This document shows positions 1 to 11,009 of a DNA stretch of 64,000 bases, piece after piece (position 1 is the first letter of the stretch; every line of letters begins with the position of its first letter). The DNA lies in NCBI GenBank assembly GCA_951799425.1, contig OX637398.1, positions 1,240,001 through 1,304,000 on the forward strand, in the 5' to 3' direction. Origin of the DNA: Ilex aquifolium. Lineage: Eukaryota > Streptophyta > Magnoliopsida > Aquifoliales > Aquifoliaceae. The notes under the pieces are model-generated. The model was not told the DNA's origin. It ran no database searches and was given only the letters and a program-made list of their open reading frames with translations. The translations under genes and the position numbers were made by a program.

Positions 1-630
1 ACATTAAGATTGCTTTAGAGTGACTTGAGTGTCAAGTGTTTTGAGTTGTAGAAATACTTTCTTTTTAAGACTGCACATGTTTCATAATCTTTATACTTCG
101 TAATAGTCGGTGTGTCTGTTTTTTTTATGATACATATTTAATCTTTCATCATTTATTTTTAAAATTTTATTTCTAAAATATTTTAAAAATTGTCAAAACC
201 CCTAAGAATAAAAGTACCTTAAAAAAAATAATTTTTTTGATATTGCTGATTCGTTTCAGTTGGATTGAAAAAGGAACAAAGTTTTAATTCTTACATTTTA
301 CTAGGAATGAATTTTCTTGACCCAAAAAAATAAAATGAATTTTCTGGATTATCGTGATTTTCTGATTTTTTATTTTATTTTTTTAATTTCTCGTTGTTTT
401 CACAAAACTAAAAGGTGACCGTTACACCAAAGATTAAAATTTTGTTTTGAAATATCTTAAACGTTTTTATTTTTAAGGAGATCAAAACGATGGTGATGGA
501 ATCAAAATTTTTATATTTTAAAATATTTTAAGATAATTTGATATATTTTAATTAATATTTAAAAAATATAATTTTTAAATTTATTATATTTTTCAAAATA
601 ATTCACCAAAACAAAATTTTAATTTTGTAG
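1..630. other. AT-rich intergenic DNA
   Basis: No gene, RNA or clear repeat is visible. The stretch is strongly AT-rich with many A and T runs and stops in all frames. It ends at an in-frame TAG just before the first F-box-like codons, so the upstream part of that pseudogene is either lost or was never here. Confidence 0.6.
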
Positions 631-2028
631 CATGCTTTACAGGAAATCCTCGACCGCCTCCCGCCGCGCTTTTCCTCCGCCGTCTCTCTGGTCTCCAAGT
701 CCGGTCATCCACCACCTCCCTCTCTCTATTTCAGCCCTCATCAATGCCCCCACCATCCCTTCATTTCCTCCTTCCTCTCACACCACCTTTATCTTTCTTC
801 TCTGTCTCCGGTCCGACTGACACCTCTACTTTTCCGATCATCTCCTTCCATCAATAGCTTCTTCTTGTCCCAATCTTCGAACCCCTCGTTTCTTTGCCGC
901 CCCACTCTCTCCCTCCTCTCTACTTTCTCTTTCCTCTTCCTGTCCTCACCTCTCTTCTCTCACTATAACCCTCTCTGGACCCCTCTCTTTTCTCTCTCTC
1001 AAACACCTGTCAATCATGTTCACCGGAAGCACCCCAGAATTCAGTTCCGTGGAATTCCATCCCCTCGAGGAAGACATCGATGGCATTGGTAATTTTGATG
1101 CTGAATTACAAATTGAAAGTCTTTGTTTGTCAGGGATTTGATACGGTGATAACAGGCGTACCCAGGAGGCTCCCGCCATTGCGGGGTTTGGGAGGTTGTT
1201 TCTACAACTCAAACCCACCCAAGAAATTGCAGTTGAATTATTGTAAAGGTATTGGCGATTACGGGACTTTCTCGTCCTTTATTAAGTGCTTGAAGGGTCT
1301 TGAACAAGTGGAATTGAGGTCTTGTGTGACTATAGTTGATGGGGTTTTGTTGAAATTGACTGAGAATTGTGTATCTTTGAACTCACCATTGGTATATGAT
1401 GGTGGTAGTAGAGAGGGTTTGCTTCAATTCATTAGGCAAACCCAATGTAATCTAGAAAAACTTAATTTACGATTACCTCTAGACCTTGATGGCAATCATT
1501 TGATGGCCATGGCTGAGAATCTCGGGATTATTGAGTCTAATGCTAGAAAGTAATTGTCTTGTTACTGGTGAAGGGCTTAACACTCTTGGGACAGCTGTGA
1601 GTGATGGGCTTGAAGAGCTACCTCTGATAGAGTGTGATGTAGTCGAAAGAGAACCGGGTGTATTGACCACCTTAGGACAGAATTTGAGGCGGCTGAGGGA
1701 ATTGGAGTCATCGTACAATGCGATGTTAGTTGATGAAGGGTTTACATGCATCATGCTAGTTTCGTGTGGTTGTTTGAATGTATTGAATTTGAGGGGATGT
1801 AATGGGTTGACAAATGCAGCCACGGTACCTATGTTCGAACAATGTAAGCAATTGCAATGTGTTGATATAATGTATTGTTGTGGGATTGAGGCGGAGGAGC
1901 ATGAGTTATTTGTTTTGAATCCTCCAATACTGAGGCGGGTACAGGTTGAGCAATGCAAGCTCTCTGATGCTGCCAGAATGTGGGCATTGAATAAGTTTAT
2001 TGAGGTTGTTTCATACGTTGATCAATGA
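631..2028 (+). pseudogene. F-box/LRR protein pseudogene
   Basis: Conceptual translation in shifting frames gives an F-box start (EILDRLPPRFSSAVSLVSK, frame from 637) followed by leucine-rich-repeat text such as LRRVQVEQCKLSDAARMW near the end. The reading frame is broken many times. There is no in-frame ATG before the F-box. The frame shifts near 700 and again before 848. Frame 848-1138 (SSCPNLRTPRFFAAPLSPSS, then LSLSSSCPHLSSLTITLSGP) ends at a TGA at 1139-1141, where the family context suggests a former CGA. Text resumes in another frame near 1190 (KLQLNYCKGIGDYGTFSSF). It shifts again near 1550 into the last segment, which ends at 2028. Intact relatives are F-box/RNI-like proteins of about 350-400 residues, thought to act as SCF adaptor subunits. 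No intact protein can be made from this copy. The family assignment is from recognition, without a search. Confidence 0.85.
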
Positions 2029-3300
2029 TTTTCCAGTCGAAGTGCCAAAGAACAGCTATTTATGTTTCTGTCCCACTCACCTAGCCAATCTCGAGATGAA
2101 ACAGGTAAATTTTCCAATCTGCTTGGTGAGTAAGATTGTTCATCTTGCAATAATACATACTGTATCCATCATGTGGATCCTTCTCTGCTATGATTTTATA
2201 CTGTTCTTATCACGTTTTTTGTTTTCTCTAATGCTGCATTGGTTTTATAGATGGCTGCATTTACCATTTTGCATTGGTTATCTATACAGCATTTGCTACA
2301 GATGCATCCGTTTGAGTACTTATTACAGAATATGAGTGCTTATAACTTCGTTCAAAACATATGATGTCTTATGGAACCTAAGATTTTTCTACAGTTATTT
2401 CAGTTCGATCCTATCCTTTGACCAGAAGGTCAAGGTTTTTTCATTCAATCTATTGTGATGCTGCAACCATGTAATGAATGCCGCCTTTTGCTTGGAAATT
2501 ATATGGCACATGCAATCTGTTGATTAAGGTCTTAGATATTCACATAGATGAAAACGATGAAATATATCAGTCATGCATAAGATAGAGAATTTTGGGAGAT
2601 TTCTTAATTTATTTAAGGCATTGATGAAAGATGAGGACGTTGTGGATGTGGTAGTTTGGACTTTGGAATTGCCTGCTAGAGGAAATGAACAGCGTTTGAG
2701 TTTTGATGCCGGAAGTATCTGCAGTTATAGGTCAGAGCAGAAATAGAGCTTATGATTCTTTTGTTTCTGAAGCTATCCATTAATAATGTTGCTTGGACTT
2801 GAGAATACAGAAAACATCTGAGAAATGTTCACTGTATTCTTTTCTTTTGTTTTCGCAGTGAGTAGTGCAGTGAATGCACCATTGCAGCTGCAATGGCGAT
2901 TTGTTCATCCTTGTCATTTTAATGTTAGGAATGACTCAACTTAAGTATTTAGAAACCCCCCCCCCCCCCATGCTGACCTGGAAGTTTTTTTTTTTGTAAT
3001 TTTTGGTCATTTTTCTAAGATGTCTGAAGAGAAGAAAGATTTGGGATGATTTGAGTCCGCATGTAAACCAAGACCAGGCAGTGTGGTCTACTGGTCTAGT
3101 CAGTGTAGTCGGTTTGGGCTCGGTTAGTAGGCCATGCCCATGCTCTTCAAACTTGGCCACTGATGGAATTCACAATGAAATGGGCCACACCTGGACAAAG
3201 TTTGTTCTATAAACGAAAATAAAAGCAAGTGAATCTTCAGTTTATATAAGGCTATAAGAATAGTCCAATTTCTTATCTGCATGGGCTTTTGATAAGTGAA
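2029..3300. other. Intergenic DNA downstream of the F-box pseudogene
   Basis: Only short chance reading frames are present. A run of about 14 C lies near 2957-2970, beside a T run. No RNA gene or transposon end was recognised. Confidence 0.5.
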
Positions 3301-3380
3301 TAGTTAAAGAGCAAAGTGCATTTTGGTCAACCCAAGTAGCCGCCGAAATATGTGACCCCGCCTTTCACGGTCCATCTTTT

Positions 3381-3434
3381 TTTTGGCGCGAAACAGACTA
3401 GGGTTCGAAGAATTTGTTAGGATTCCCGCCAAAA
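3381..3434. promoter_or_regulatory. Cluster of E2F-like sites without an evident gene
   Basis: Positions 3382-3389 read TTTGGCGC. The overlapping reverse site at 3386-3393 reads TTTCGCGC on the minus strand. Positions 3422-3434 read TTTTGGCGGGAAT on the minus strand. All fit the E2F consensus WTTSSCSS. Three matches within 55 bp of AT-rich DNA resemble a cell-cycle promoter, but no credible coding region lies next to them. They may be a promoter remnant or chance. Confidence 0.35.
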
Positions 3435-3499
3435 TTGTTTGGATAATTTGGTCAAAAAGGGCAAACTTTTGTGGAGAAAATATTAAATGTAATTGTGTC

Positions 3500-4400
3500 A
3501 CCACATCACTACTGTCACGTAGTGTAATTATTCAATAATAAATCAACAAATTAGTGAACTTCATTTAGGGTTAGTTCAACCTAGTTTTTGGTAATTCAGA
3601 TATTCCAAGTTTAATGTTTTTTCATGCCTTTTAAGGATCAGTTATTCTTGTTCTTTAAGAATATGTTTTAATTTAGTTGAAGTTACAGTGATAATCATTG
3701 AACTCGAGGAAGTAATCGGTGTAAGTTTGAACATTCTATAGTAAAAAAAATAAAAATTCACTTAATTTTGTTACTATTCTATTCATGTAAAAAAATAATT
3801 ACTTTGTATATAAAGTGAGGGTAAACTTCTTGACGTGTTGTGTTGTCAAAGTTACACCGAATATTTACTCAATGTTGTGGGCTGCGGGCAAGGTAACTGG
3901 GCTCAAGCCGCGTTAAAACTTAACCCGTTGAAAGGTGTGACCGTGTGGGGTTCATAGGCTTCGGCGTAGAACGGAAGAAGTGAAAAAGGGGAGAAGAAAA
4001 AACGTGTATTTTCTTCTATATGGTTGGGGGAAGTCAGAGTTTTAGCATTATAATCAATCAGAATCTTCTTAGGATTCTTTGCAAGCCCATGTGTGCATGT
4101 CTGCAATCTCTCCAATCAATGATTACACTATTGTATTCTTGAATATGTTTTACTATAATACTATGTTCTTTTTGACTTTTTTTTACTAAATTACAGTATT
4201 TTCTCAATAAAAAAAACACATTTGTAAATCATGCTTTTATTTAAATTTTTTTTTTTTTTTGGTTGAAAAAACGGCTTTTGTTTTTTCATCCAAAAGCGTG
4301 GGTGTTTTCCTAAAAACTGTTGTGGTTGGATAAATAAAATGAAAACAACTGTAACTAGGGCATGTAGTTGGAAAATAACTGTATTTTGCTAAAAAAAAAT
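3500..4400. other. Intergenic DNA, nothing recognised
   Basis: AT-rich sequence with A and T runs. No gene, RNA or complete mobile element was recognised. Confidence 0.5.
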
Positions 4401-4401
4401 T

Positions 4402-4405
<4 letters not shown>

Positions 4406-4474
<69 letters not shown>
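4406..4474. repeat. (CT)n microsatellite
   Basis: An uninterrupted CT dinucleotide tract of about 34 units. Open frames across it (poly Leu-Ser or Arg-Glu) are artefacts of the repeat. Confidence 0.97.
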
Positions 4475-4479
<5 letters not shown>

Positions 4480-4485
4480 GATTAT

Positions 4486-4755
4486 GTTTGGTTCTAATAT
4501 GGTGGTTAATACTGAACCATTTGCCTCCTCGGATGGTGGTGAGTGATTTTAGAGACTATACTGATAGATTCTCATTAATGAAATCATGAGATCTCTGATC
4601 GTATTCGTTACTTCTCTCAAGAATAAACTTAGTTAGACTGAGATAACGGTTAACTACCGAGCCTTAATACAGATTTCAAGACTCGAACCTCCAACTTCAA
4701 TGTGAGAAATTTGGTTGATATTCCACTGAACCACCCACTCGGTGGTACTTAACAG
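4486..4755 (-). mobile_element. tRNA-derived SINE-like element
   Basis: On the minus strand, reading from about 4750 downwards, GTGGTTCAGTGGAA resembles an internal RNA polymerase III A box. About 45 bases further on, GGTTCGAGTCTT matches a B box. The start shares CACCGAG and similar spacing with the SINE-like sequence at 31855. The element's far end abuts the CT microsatellite, which may have grown from its tail. Target-site duplications were not found, so the ends are approximate. Confidence 0.5.
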
Positions 4756-4759
4756 TAAT

Positions 4760-7230
4760 ACTTGGCTTAAAAGATATAAGGGTTGACCTTTGAAGTAGAA
4801 CTTTTAGCTTATGGCCATAAGTCCTCAAGTAAGGGCTCAAGCTTTTATTAACCGGATTAGAAGGCATCAAATCATCACCCTCGGGCCGCAAACTGGCGGA
4901 GGGGAAGGGGGAGTCAAAAGTGCAAGCAAGGCCCGATGGTGATCTCAGACAATCAATTTGAATCTACGACCATCTACATGTGCAATCGTACTTTCAAACA
5001 CTGTGGCCCAATCCATCCACAATTGCCCTACACGCTTTACATTGAATCCATGGTCCTTTTGGGAGATTCAGAATGACTCAAATTTGCTAAATTCAGATTA
5101 GATTGACTCAATAGTAGGATTTCAGTATAGTTCGGACCACATGACTTTAATGATTAATAGCTTAGGTTTCAAATTCTAATGGTTTCCAATTGGATGAAGT
5201 ATTGAATGATGGTATGAGTATTAAATTACTAAAGAATCCTCAAGATAAAAAGTAATATTTATATCCTAGATATTCTTGAGAGTAAAAATATATTTTGCAC
5301 AAATCCTCCCCAACCGGAGTATTTAAACTCACCAAATAGGTGGGTTTAGAAGTACTATTCATCTAGGTCAGGAATATTTTTAGGTGATAATATCGGGTCT
5401 GTAATGTGCATTCAAACATGAGTATAAATAAAATAAGATAGGTTCAAACATATTTTTTCTAATCCCTCTTTCCTAATACCTAAAACAAACACACCTCAAG
5501 TGTGTTTCATTATAAAATACTTCACAGAACAGATAACTATGTAGGTCCATTATTGGAGAAGATAAGTATGAAAGTATTGCACAGTCAAGTTAACAATTTT
5601 GAAAAGAAAAATGAGATTAGTGAGCAAAATAAATTCTTTTTGGCAGCATCTGTTCTGTTCTGTTGCCCACTAGATGGCAGCAGTGAGAATAAAACTGGGA
5701 CTTAACCAAAAGGTCCATTAAAAGAATCCAATGAAGACAACCTACGTCATACGTGAACACACCTAAACCTTTAAATTAAACAGAGTTTGGTTAAGCCCAT
5801 CCACAATGACTACTATCTGACAAAGTAAGACCTAAACTTTTGTCGCTGTTACAATTTACAATTTGCTTTTTAAACAGTCCAGAACCAACCTAGGACTTTC
5901 CTTTCTTTTTTTTTTTTTAATATTTGCGTGAGTTTACGCCCACCTTAATTAATTCTCTCTTAAATGCGGTAAAAAGTAGGTCATTCACGTCAAGACTAGG
6001 GTATTCACAGGAGATTTATTCCTCGTGGTATAACTCTAAAGAATTACTAAGATTCGAACTCAAAATATCTAAGTTTACAGCTCGCCTTTATAAAGCTTAA
6101 AAAACCTCATATTATGTGTATGCTTTAATCAGATATTGTTGTATGCTTTGGTATTATCCAAAACACCAACTTGCCTAGTGTCTCTGTCATCAAGTGTACT
6201 GAAAAACATTTAATTTTGATGGAGCCAAACAGATCTTAAACCCCACATAGGATTCTAATCTATCATACTCCTAGATGCATTTGTTTGTCCTTTAATAATC
6301 ATAGAAGCATGAGGATGAACTTGGGGTTTTCAGTTTTGCCAATAGAGTTCCAGGTGAGGTGGGACACAACAGTGTGGGACATAGGAAGACTAAAGAGGGC
6401 ACGGCTGAGCCTAGGGACAGTACTTGGGGGCCAAGGAAGGTCATGATCAGAGATTTGTAATGGTTAATCACTTCCTGAAGCATTAGTACAGCAGCTCAAA
6501 GATAGAAAGGAATGCAGAATAGAAATAGAGGTGGTCGAGGGAGCAACTAAGCAAATGATTAGATCGATGAAGAATGTAACATATGTTTGATGAGCAAAAA
6601 AACTTGATGAAAAAGCAAAATAGAAGGAAATCTCTACATATTTCATCAGAAATTTGTACCAGAGAAAGAGAGAGAAATGAATAGTTGAAGTAGAAAATAC
6701 AGTTAATGAGCACAGAAACTTGTTGAAAGAATTTTTTTGGGGGTGGACCAAGAGAGTAAATATTAGACATAACGGTTATACTATGTTAATGTAACTCAAA
6801 ATGGACCTCATTCCTTCAAATAACCACTCCTTCATTATATGATTGGACAGTTACACCACTTGACACCCAATAATAGAGAGAGAGAGAGAGAGGGAAACCT
6901 TATGGGATGATAACCATATACAAGCCTCTATAATCTATATCCCAAGGTTCAATGAGACATGAAGCACCGAATCCACTCTAACAAACAAGAAGAAGGAACA
7001 TTGCAAAACATACAGAAAACTACCATTCCAAAGCACATCAAAAGAAAGAAACTTGGGAGAAAATTCAGAAACAACTTCTCCTTCAGCTAATTTAGAACCA
7101 AAGTAGACAACCCATTTCATTAATACCACAGTATCTACATTTCCAATCTCCTCTAACTAAACAGCTAAGAACTGAAACGCAATAACCAAAAACAGAACAA
7201 GACCTAAAGGAGTGTCATAACCCCTGATTT
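4760..7230. other. Intergenic DNA
   Basis: No gene recognised. A sequence near 6045-6065 contains a B-box-like GATTCGAACTC and may be another old SINE or LTR fragment. A short GA tract lies near 6871-6892. The 3' untranslated region of the minus-strand SMR gene probably extends into the right end. Confidence 0.45.
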
Positions 7231-7234
7231 TTAC

Positions 7235-7537
7235 TCAATTCGCTCTCTCAATAAATATTGATTCCAAGTCTGGAGGAGTAAAATACACCCTTGAAAAATT
7301 GTAATGGCATGTTGATGTAGGCCGGCGCTTCCTCGGGGCTGGCGGGCACGGCAATCCCTGCGGTATTTGTGCTTCTTTCGCCGTCGGTGTTGTCGAAAAC
7401 GCCTCCTCCTCCTCAGACTCCTTCGGCTTCGTGGATATCGATCTTAATGGAGCACATAACGCTATTCCAGCAATTACCCATTTCTTGCCTTCTGATTCTA
7501 ACCCTCCTTCCACTTGATGCTTTTTTGAAGACCCCAT
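7235..7537 (-). CDS. SMR: SIAMESE-related cyclin-dependent kinase inhibitor
   Basis: This single-exon gene encodes 100 residues. The protein has the order of short motifs typical of the plant SIM/SMR family: [13 protein letters not shown] near residue 20, a TTPTA segment, the family-defining CPPAPRKRR near residues 64-72, and a C-terminal [11 protein letters not shown]. These nuclear proteins bind CDK-cyclin complexes and stop mitotic division, often at the switch to endoreduplication or after DNA damage. The length is normal for the family and the frame has no lesion. The ATG is the first one in frame and lies just before the family's variable N-terminus. From memory, its position beside oleosin and RST1 genes matches Arabidopsis SMR7 or SMR6. 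The exact family member cannot be fixed without a tree. Confidence 0.88.
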   Translation of the reverse strand: MGSSKKHQVEGGLESEGKKWVIAGIALCAPLRSISTKPKESEEEEAFSTTPTAKEAQIPQGLPCPPAPRKRRPTSTCHYNFSRVYFTPPDLESIFIERAN

Positions 7538-7902
7538 AAAGAAAACAAAATAGAAGCTTTTGGACTGAGATCAAAAGAACCCAATAACAGTACTTCCAAT
7601 AAAACACTATTTTAGGTTGCTAATCAACTGAAAGAGGAGGAAAACAGGAATAGCAAAAGATTGTGATAAAAAAGATGGGCTTTGCTTCAAAAAAAAAAAA
7701 GCTCTGTAAATCAAGAAAACTAGACTTTGAGAGGGATAAGAGGAATAAATCTAAAGAGTCTTTGTTACTATTCTGGGAAGACTCTAAAGAGAAAAGGAGA
7801 GAGGAGGAGAGAATGGAGTGAGAAAAGGGGTTGAAGACTTTGAATGAAGAAAAGTGTGGCGGCAAAATGAGAAGAATTGTGATAAAGGGAGAGAAAAAGA
7901 GA

Positions 7903-7912
7903 GATTATATTT
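7903..7912 (-). promoter_or_regulatory. Possible TATA box of the SMR gene
   Basis: The minus strand reads AAATATAATC about 370 bp upstream of the SMR start codon. It precedes a pyrimidine-rich stretch that would be a plausible transcription start and leader. This is a weak, position-based call. Confidence 0.3.
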
Positions 7913-8098
7913 GGGTGGAAGAGAGTGAAAGTCCAGGGAAACAACCAACTTGACCTATTTGAAAACGTTTTTATTAGTGCTAATCGCTTAGGAAGTATGG
8001 TATACGATGAGACTAATGATGGCGAATGAGAAAAGATTTGGAGAGAGAGAGCTGCCCGTCGAATATCGGGCAGCCAAAGCCCGAATAATTCTGAGATT

Positions 8099-8146
8099 TT
8101 TGGCGCCAACTGTTTGGAGTTTGTTTACAACGGCTCTCTTTCCCGC
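8099..8146 (-). promoter_or_regulatory. Two E2F consensus sites upstream of SMR
   Basis: Positions 8099-8106 read TTTGGCGC, set within the near-palindrome TTTTTGGCGCCAA. Positions 8139-8146 read TTTCCCGC. Both match the E2F/DP consensus TTTSSCGC exactly and stand out in AT-rich DNA. They lie about 560-610 bp upstream of the SMR start codon, with no other gene nearby. Control of this CDK inhibitor by E2F is an inference from site and location. Confidence 0.55.
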
Positions 8147-8376
8147 GCATTAGTATTTTATGTTTCCAATATTACCCTTATCCCACATTATGATTTCCAA
8201 ATTCAACCATACTGCGTCGTTTTAATCTAGTCAGAGAATCTTTGCCAGTGAAGGTAGACGAGGGTATGATGGTTCAATGTATCGTAGCACCCGTTGGGCG
8301 GGTGAGAATGTTCCAAAAAGTGATGTTGGGCCTTGGCCCATTTTGGCTGAGGAAGATTCAATCCAAAGATGTTATG

Positions 8377-8706
8377 AATTTACAACTCCTTGGACCATTC
8401 CATATATATATAGAGAGTTTTGAATTTGAATTTGAATTTTAAATTTATGATGGAGATTTTATTGATATATTTTAATTGACATTGAATTAAGGGATAACAA
8501 TTTCTAAAATAGGAAATTAATTTAATTTCTTTTCAAGGAAGGATATTTTTGAGATAAAAAAAAAAGTGAACTTAAGTCATTACATATAATTTTAAACATG
8601 GACTTAGCCCTTTATAAGTTTTCTTACAGAACTTATTTTCAAACAAGTATATCTAGAGGGACTCACTTCCAATTTTCACAATTTACAACTCCTTGGACCA
8701 TTCCAT
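8377..8706. repeat. 27-bp perfect direct repeat flanking 276 bp
   Basis: The same 27 bases (beginning AATTTACAACTCC and ending GGACCATTCCAT) occur at 8377-8403 and 8680-8706. The enclosed DNA is AT-rich, contains a GAATTT triplication near 8422-8440, and has no recognisable transposon ends. The origin could be an insertion with a long target duplication, or a local duplication. Confidence 0.85.
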
Positions 8707-8723
8707 TTTGTCATAACTACGTT

Positions 8724-9026
8724 TAGGGGTGTTAATTGAATCGATCTTTGCGAGCTTGAATTCGAGTCTGTCGAGCTCGTTTTTCTAAATAAACCTAAAA
8801 AATTGTTCAAGTTCAACTTGTTTAGAACTCGAGTCGAGTTTGAACTTGAAAAACTCGACTATTTTACATATAAACGAGCCGAATTTTGCGAGCTTGAGTC
8901 AAGCCTTTTCAGCTCGTTTTTCTAAATGAGTCTAAAAAATTGTTCAATCTCAGTTCGTTTAGAACACGAGTCGAGCCGAATCTTATTCGAGCAAGCGTGA
9001 GTAGCTCGTCTCGATTAACACCCCTA
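8724..9026. mobile_element. hAT-type MITE with 8-bp target duplication
   Basis: The element begins TAGGGGTGTTAA and ends with the exact reverse complement TTAACACCCCTA. The 8-bp direct repeat ACTACGTT flanks it at 8716-8723 and 9027-9034. TAGGGGTG ends and 8-bp duplications are diagnostic of hAT transposons. At 303 bp with no open frame it is a non-autonomous miniature copy. Its interior is a tandem duplication with a period near 138 bp (units starting GCGAGCTTGA at 8750 and 8888), rich in GAGCTCG and TCGAG motifs. Confidence 0.88.
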
Positions 9027-9034
9027 ACTACGTT

Positions 9035-9496
9035 GTTTAGTATTAAAATTTATTTAATTCACACACTATATATTAATAAGTAAATAAATATAGTTCCTTG
9101 TCATCGTTGTCGAGTTCTTGTTATGTATAATTAGATTCATATCGACTCATTTATTAAATCGATTTAATTGCTCAATCCGAGTATAGGCCAAGTACACATC
9201 CTTATAATTTCATACTATTTTAACGTTAATTTAGCTTTAGTGTTTAGCATCAAGGAGATCAATACATTTTCAAAGAACTTTTTTTTCCTTTTTGTTTTAA
9301 TTTTATGGTGTAGGTTTTTGGAAAATTAATGCTGAAAAATCGATGAGCCAGGATATTTTTAAAAATTAGTACTTGGTACTTAGTAGAGCATGCATTGGGT
9401 TAGTCACCTTAACACGTTAGGTGATTTTGGCATTTATCCATGACTACAAAATCGTTTTAATCTCCTCCACTTCATGTTTTCTAATATATATATATA
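9035..9496. other. Short intergenic stretch between MITE and Helitron
   Basis: AT-rich DNA with no gene. It ends in a TA dinucleotide run that continues on the other side of the Helitron (14644 onward), so the Helitron landed inside an AT-rich simple repeat. Confidence 0.6.
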
Positions 9497-10512
9497 CTAG
9501 CAATTGTCCGTGCCTGAAGGCACTATCTAATAAACAAAGAAATTGCAATTAATTGATCGTGCTCAATGTTGATGCATAACACAAAAAATTGTATATCAAT
9601 ATGAACCCTACAAAACAAAATTTAAATAAACCAAGATGTTTGGTACAATTGACCTTTAAATATCAAATGGCAAAAGTCATAAAACATTTAAAAGAAAATA
9701 AATGTTAACCTAAACTAACATCTAGAATTTAAACTATGCTTGCTATGGTAATTGAATCAAATTTTACAAAAAAAGAACACAATTAAACTTATCAAAGGAC
9801 CATACCAAATAACCATAAAACAATCATAATTAATCTCCTCTAAATTGATTTTCAAAACTTTCAACCAATGAAGGTGCCTGCCCCATGACTATCCAATTCA
9901 CCTCAAAGCCGTAGCACCACCAAATTCTCCTTCAGAATCTCTAGTGCCATTTAATACGAATTGTCCACACTGTCATCTGAAAAAATAACAAACTCCCATT
10001 AACAATCTCACGAACACATACACATACTGCTTGTGGATTCATATTAGTGTACCAGGTTGTGATCTACCTATATATACTTGTGTAGAACTTCAAATCTTAC
10101 CGCATCTATAGCTCTAAAACTACATCAAACAAAAAAAAAAAATTTATGATTATCATGGGCTAAACTTACCGGTATAAACGAAAGTTTTTTTTTTCTTCAC
10201 TGAAGCAGAACAACAAAAAGTTCAAATCATGCCATATATAAAACATACTGCCCAATAACTACTGATGAGGTGTGTCGAAACGTACAATTGCCCTGAAACC
10301 AACACGATGAAACAAAAAATTATCAAAATAAAAGTTGTTAAACAAAATTTGCAAGGAAAAAAAAAACATAGATCAGCTATTAAAATTTAATCCACCAAAA
10401 TTGAAAAATATTCAGGTGCATAACAGAAATAAATACCCTGTTGATAAAACCTTTCATAAATATCTCACAAAAATTATTTGATTTGCACCAAATAATATCA
10501 AGGCAATATACT

Positions 10513-10551
10513 CATTTCTCGATTTGTGCGTGTCATCCTTGCGCAGGGGCC

Positions 10552-10583
<32 letters not shown>

Positions 10584-10585
10584 TC
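10513..10585 (-). pseudogene. U6 spliceosomal snRNA fragment
   Basis: The minus strand matches, as far as I can recall it, 73 consecutive bases of plant U6 snRNA without a mismatch. The match runs from GATAAAATTGG through the ACAGAG region and AGATTAGCATGG to CAAATCGAGAAATG. The 5' stem-loop of U6 is absent: the bases before the match bear no resemblance to GTCCCTTCGG. The usual 3' end (GGTCCAAATT plus a T run) is also missing. Both ends are therefore truncated and no U6-type upstream element was seen, so this is a captured or retrotransposed fragment. It lies in the same orientation as the host Helitron. Confidence 0.93.
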
Positions 10586-11009
10586 GTTCAAGAAAGGCAG
10601 AGCATTATTGCTTTAGAAAATCATATCATCATACAAAAACCTATCATTTATATGAAATATTTTCAAAAACTTTCACAGTTAGAAAATTAACAAAATACAG
10701 AGAATTATCTTAGTGGCAAAAAAAACTCCCAATTTTGACCGAAATAAAAGCAAATTACTCTTCTTCAGGCCATTATTCTTGAGGACTATTTTTTTTTTTT
10801 TATCAGTTTCTACATTATCATAGTGGTAGTTGAAATCAATGTATATGAGTATTACCATGCCCAAGTTTTGTTGTGCCCAATATATCAACTACCACTATGT
10901 AGTAACACTATGCCCAGGACAAAAAGTGAAATTAGGTATGTTGACAATCTATAAAATATGTATGTAGTTTAAACTCAATACGTTTATATGGTCTGCCCAT
11001 GAGTTGAAA

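Noticed and set aside
4237..4589. Open frames on both strands across the CT repeat (poly Leu-Ser, poly Arg-Glu)
   Set aside because: They are made by the microsatellite itself and have no protein context on either side.
6000..6090. B-box-like GATTCGAACTC as a further SINE
   Set aside because: No matching A box at proper spacing was found, so a single short motif is not enough.
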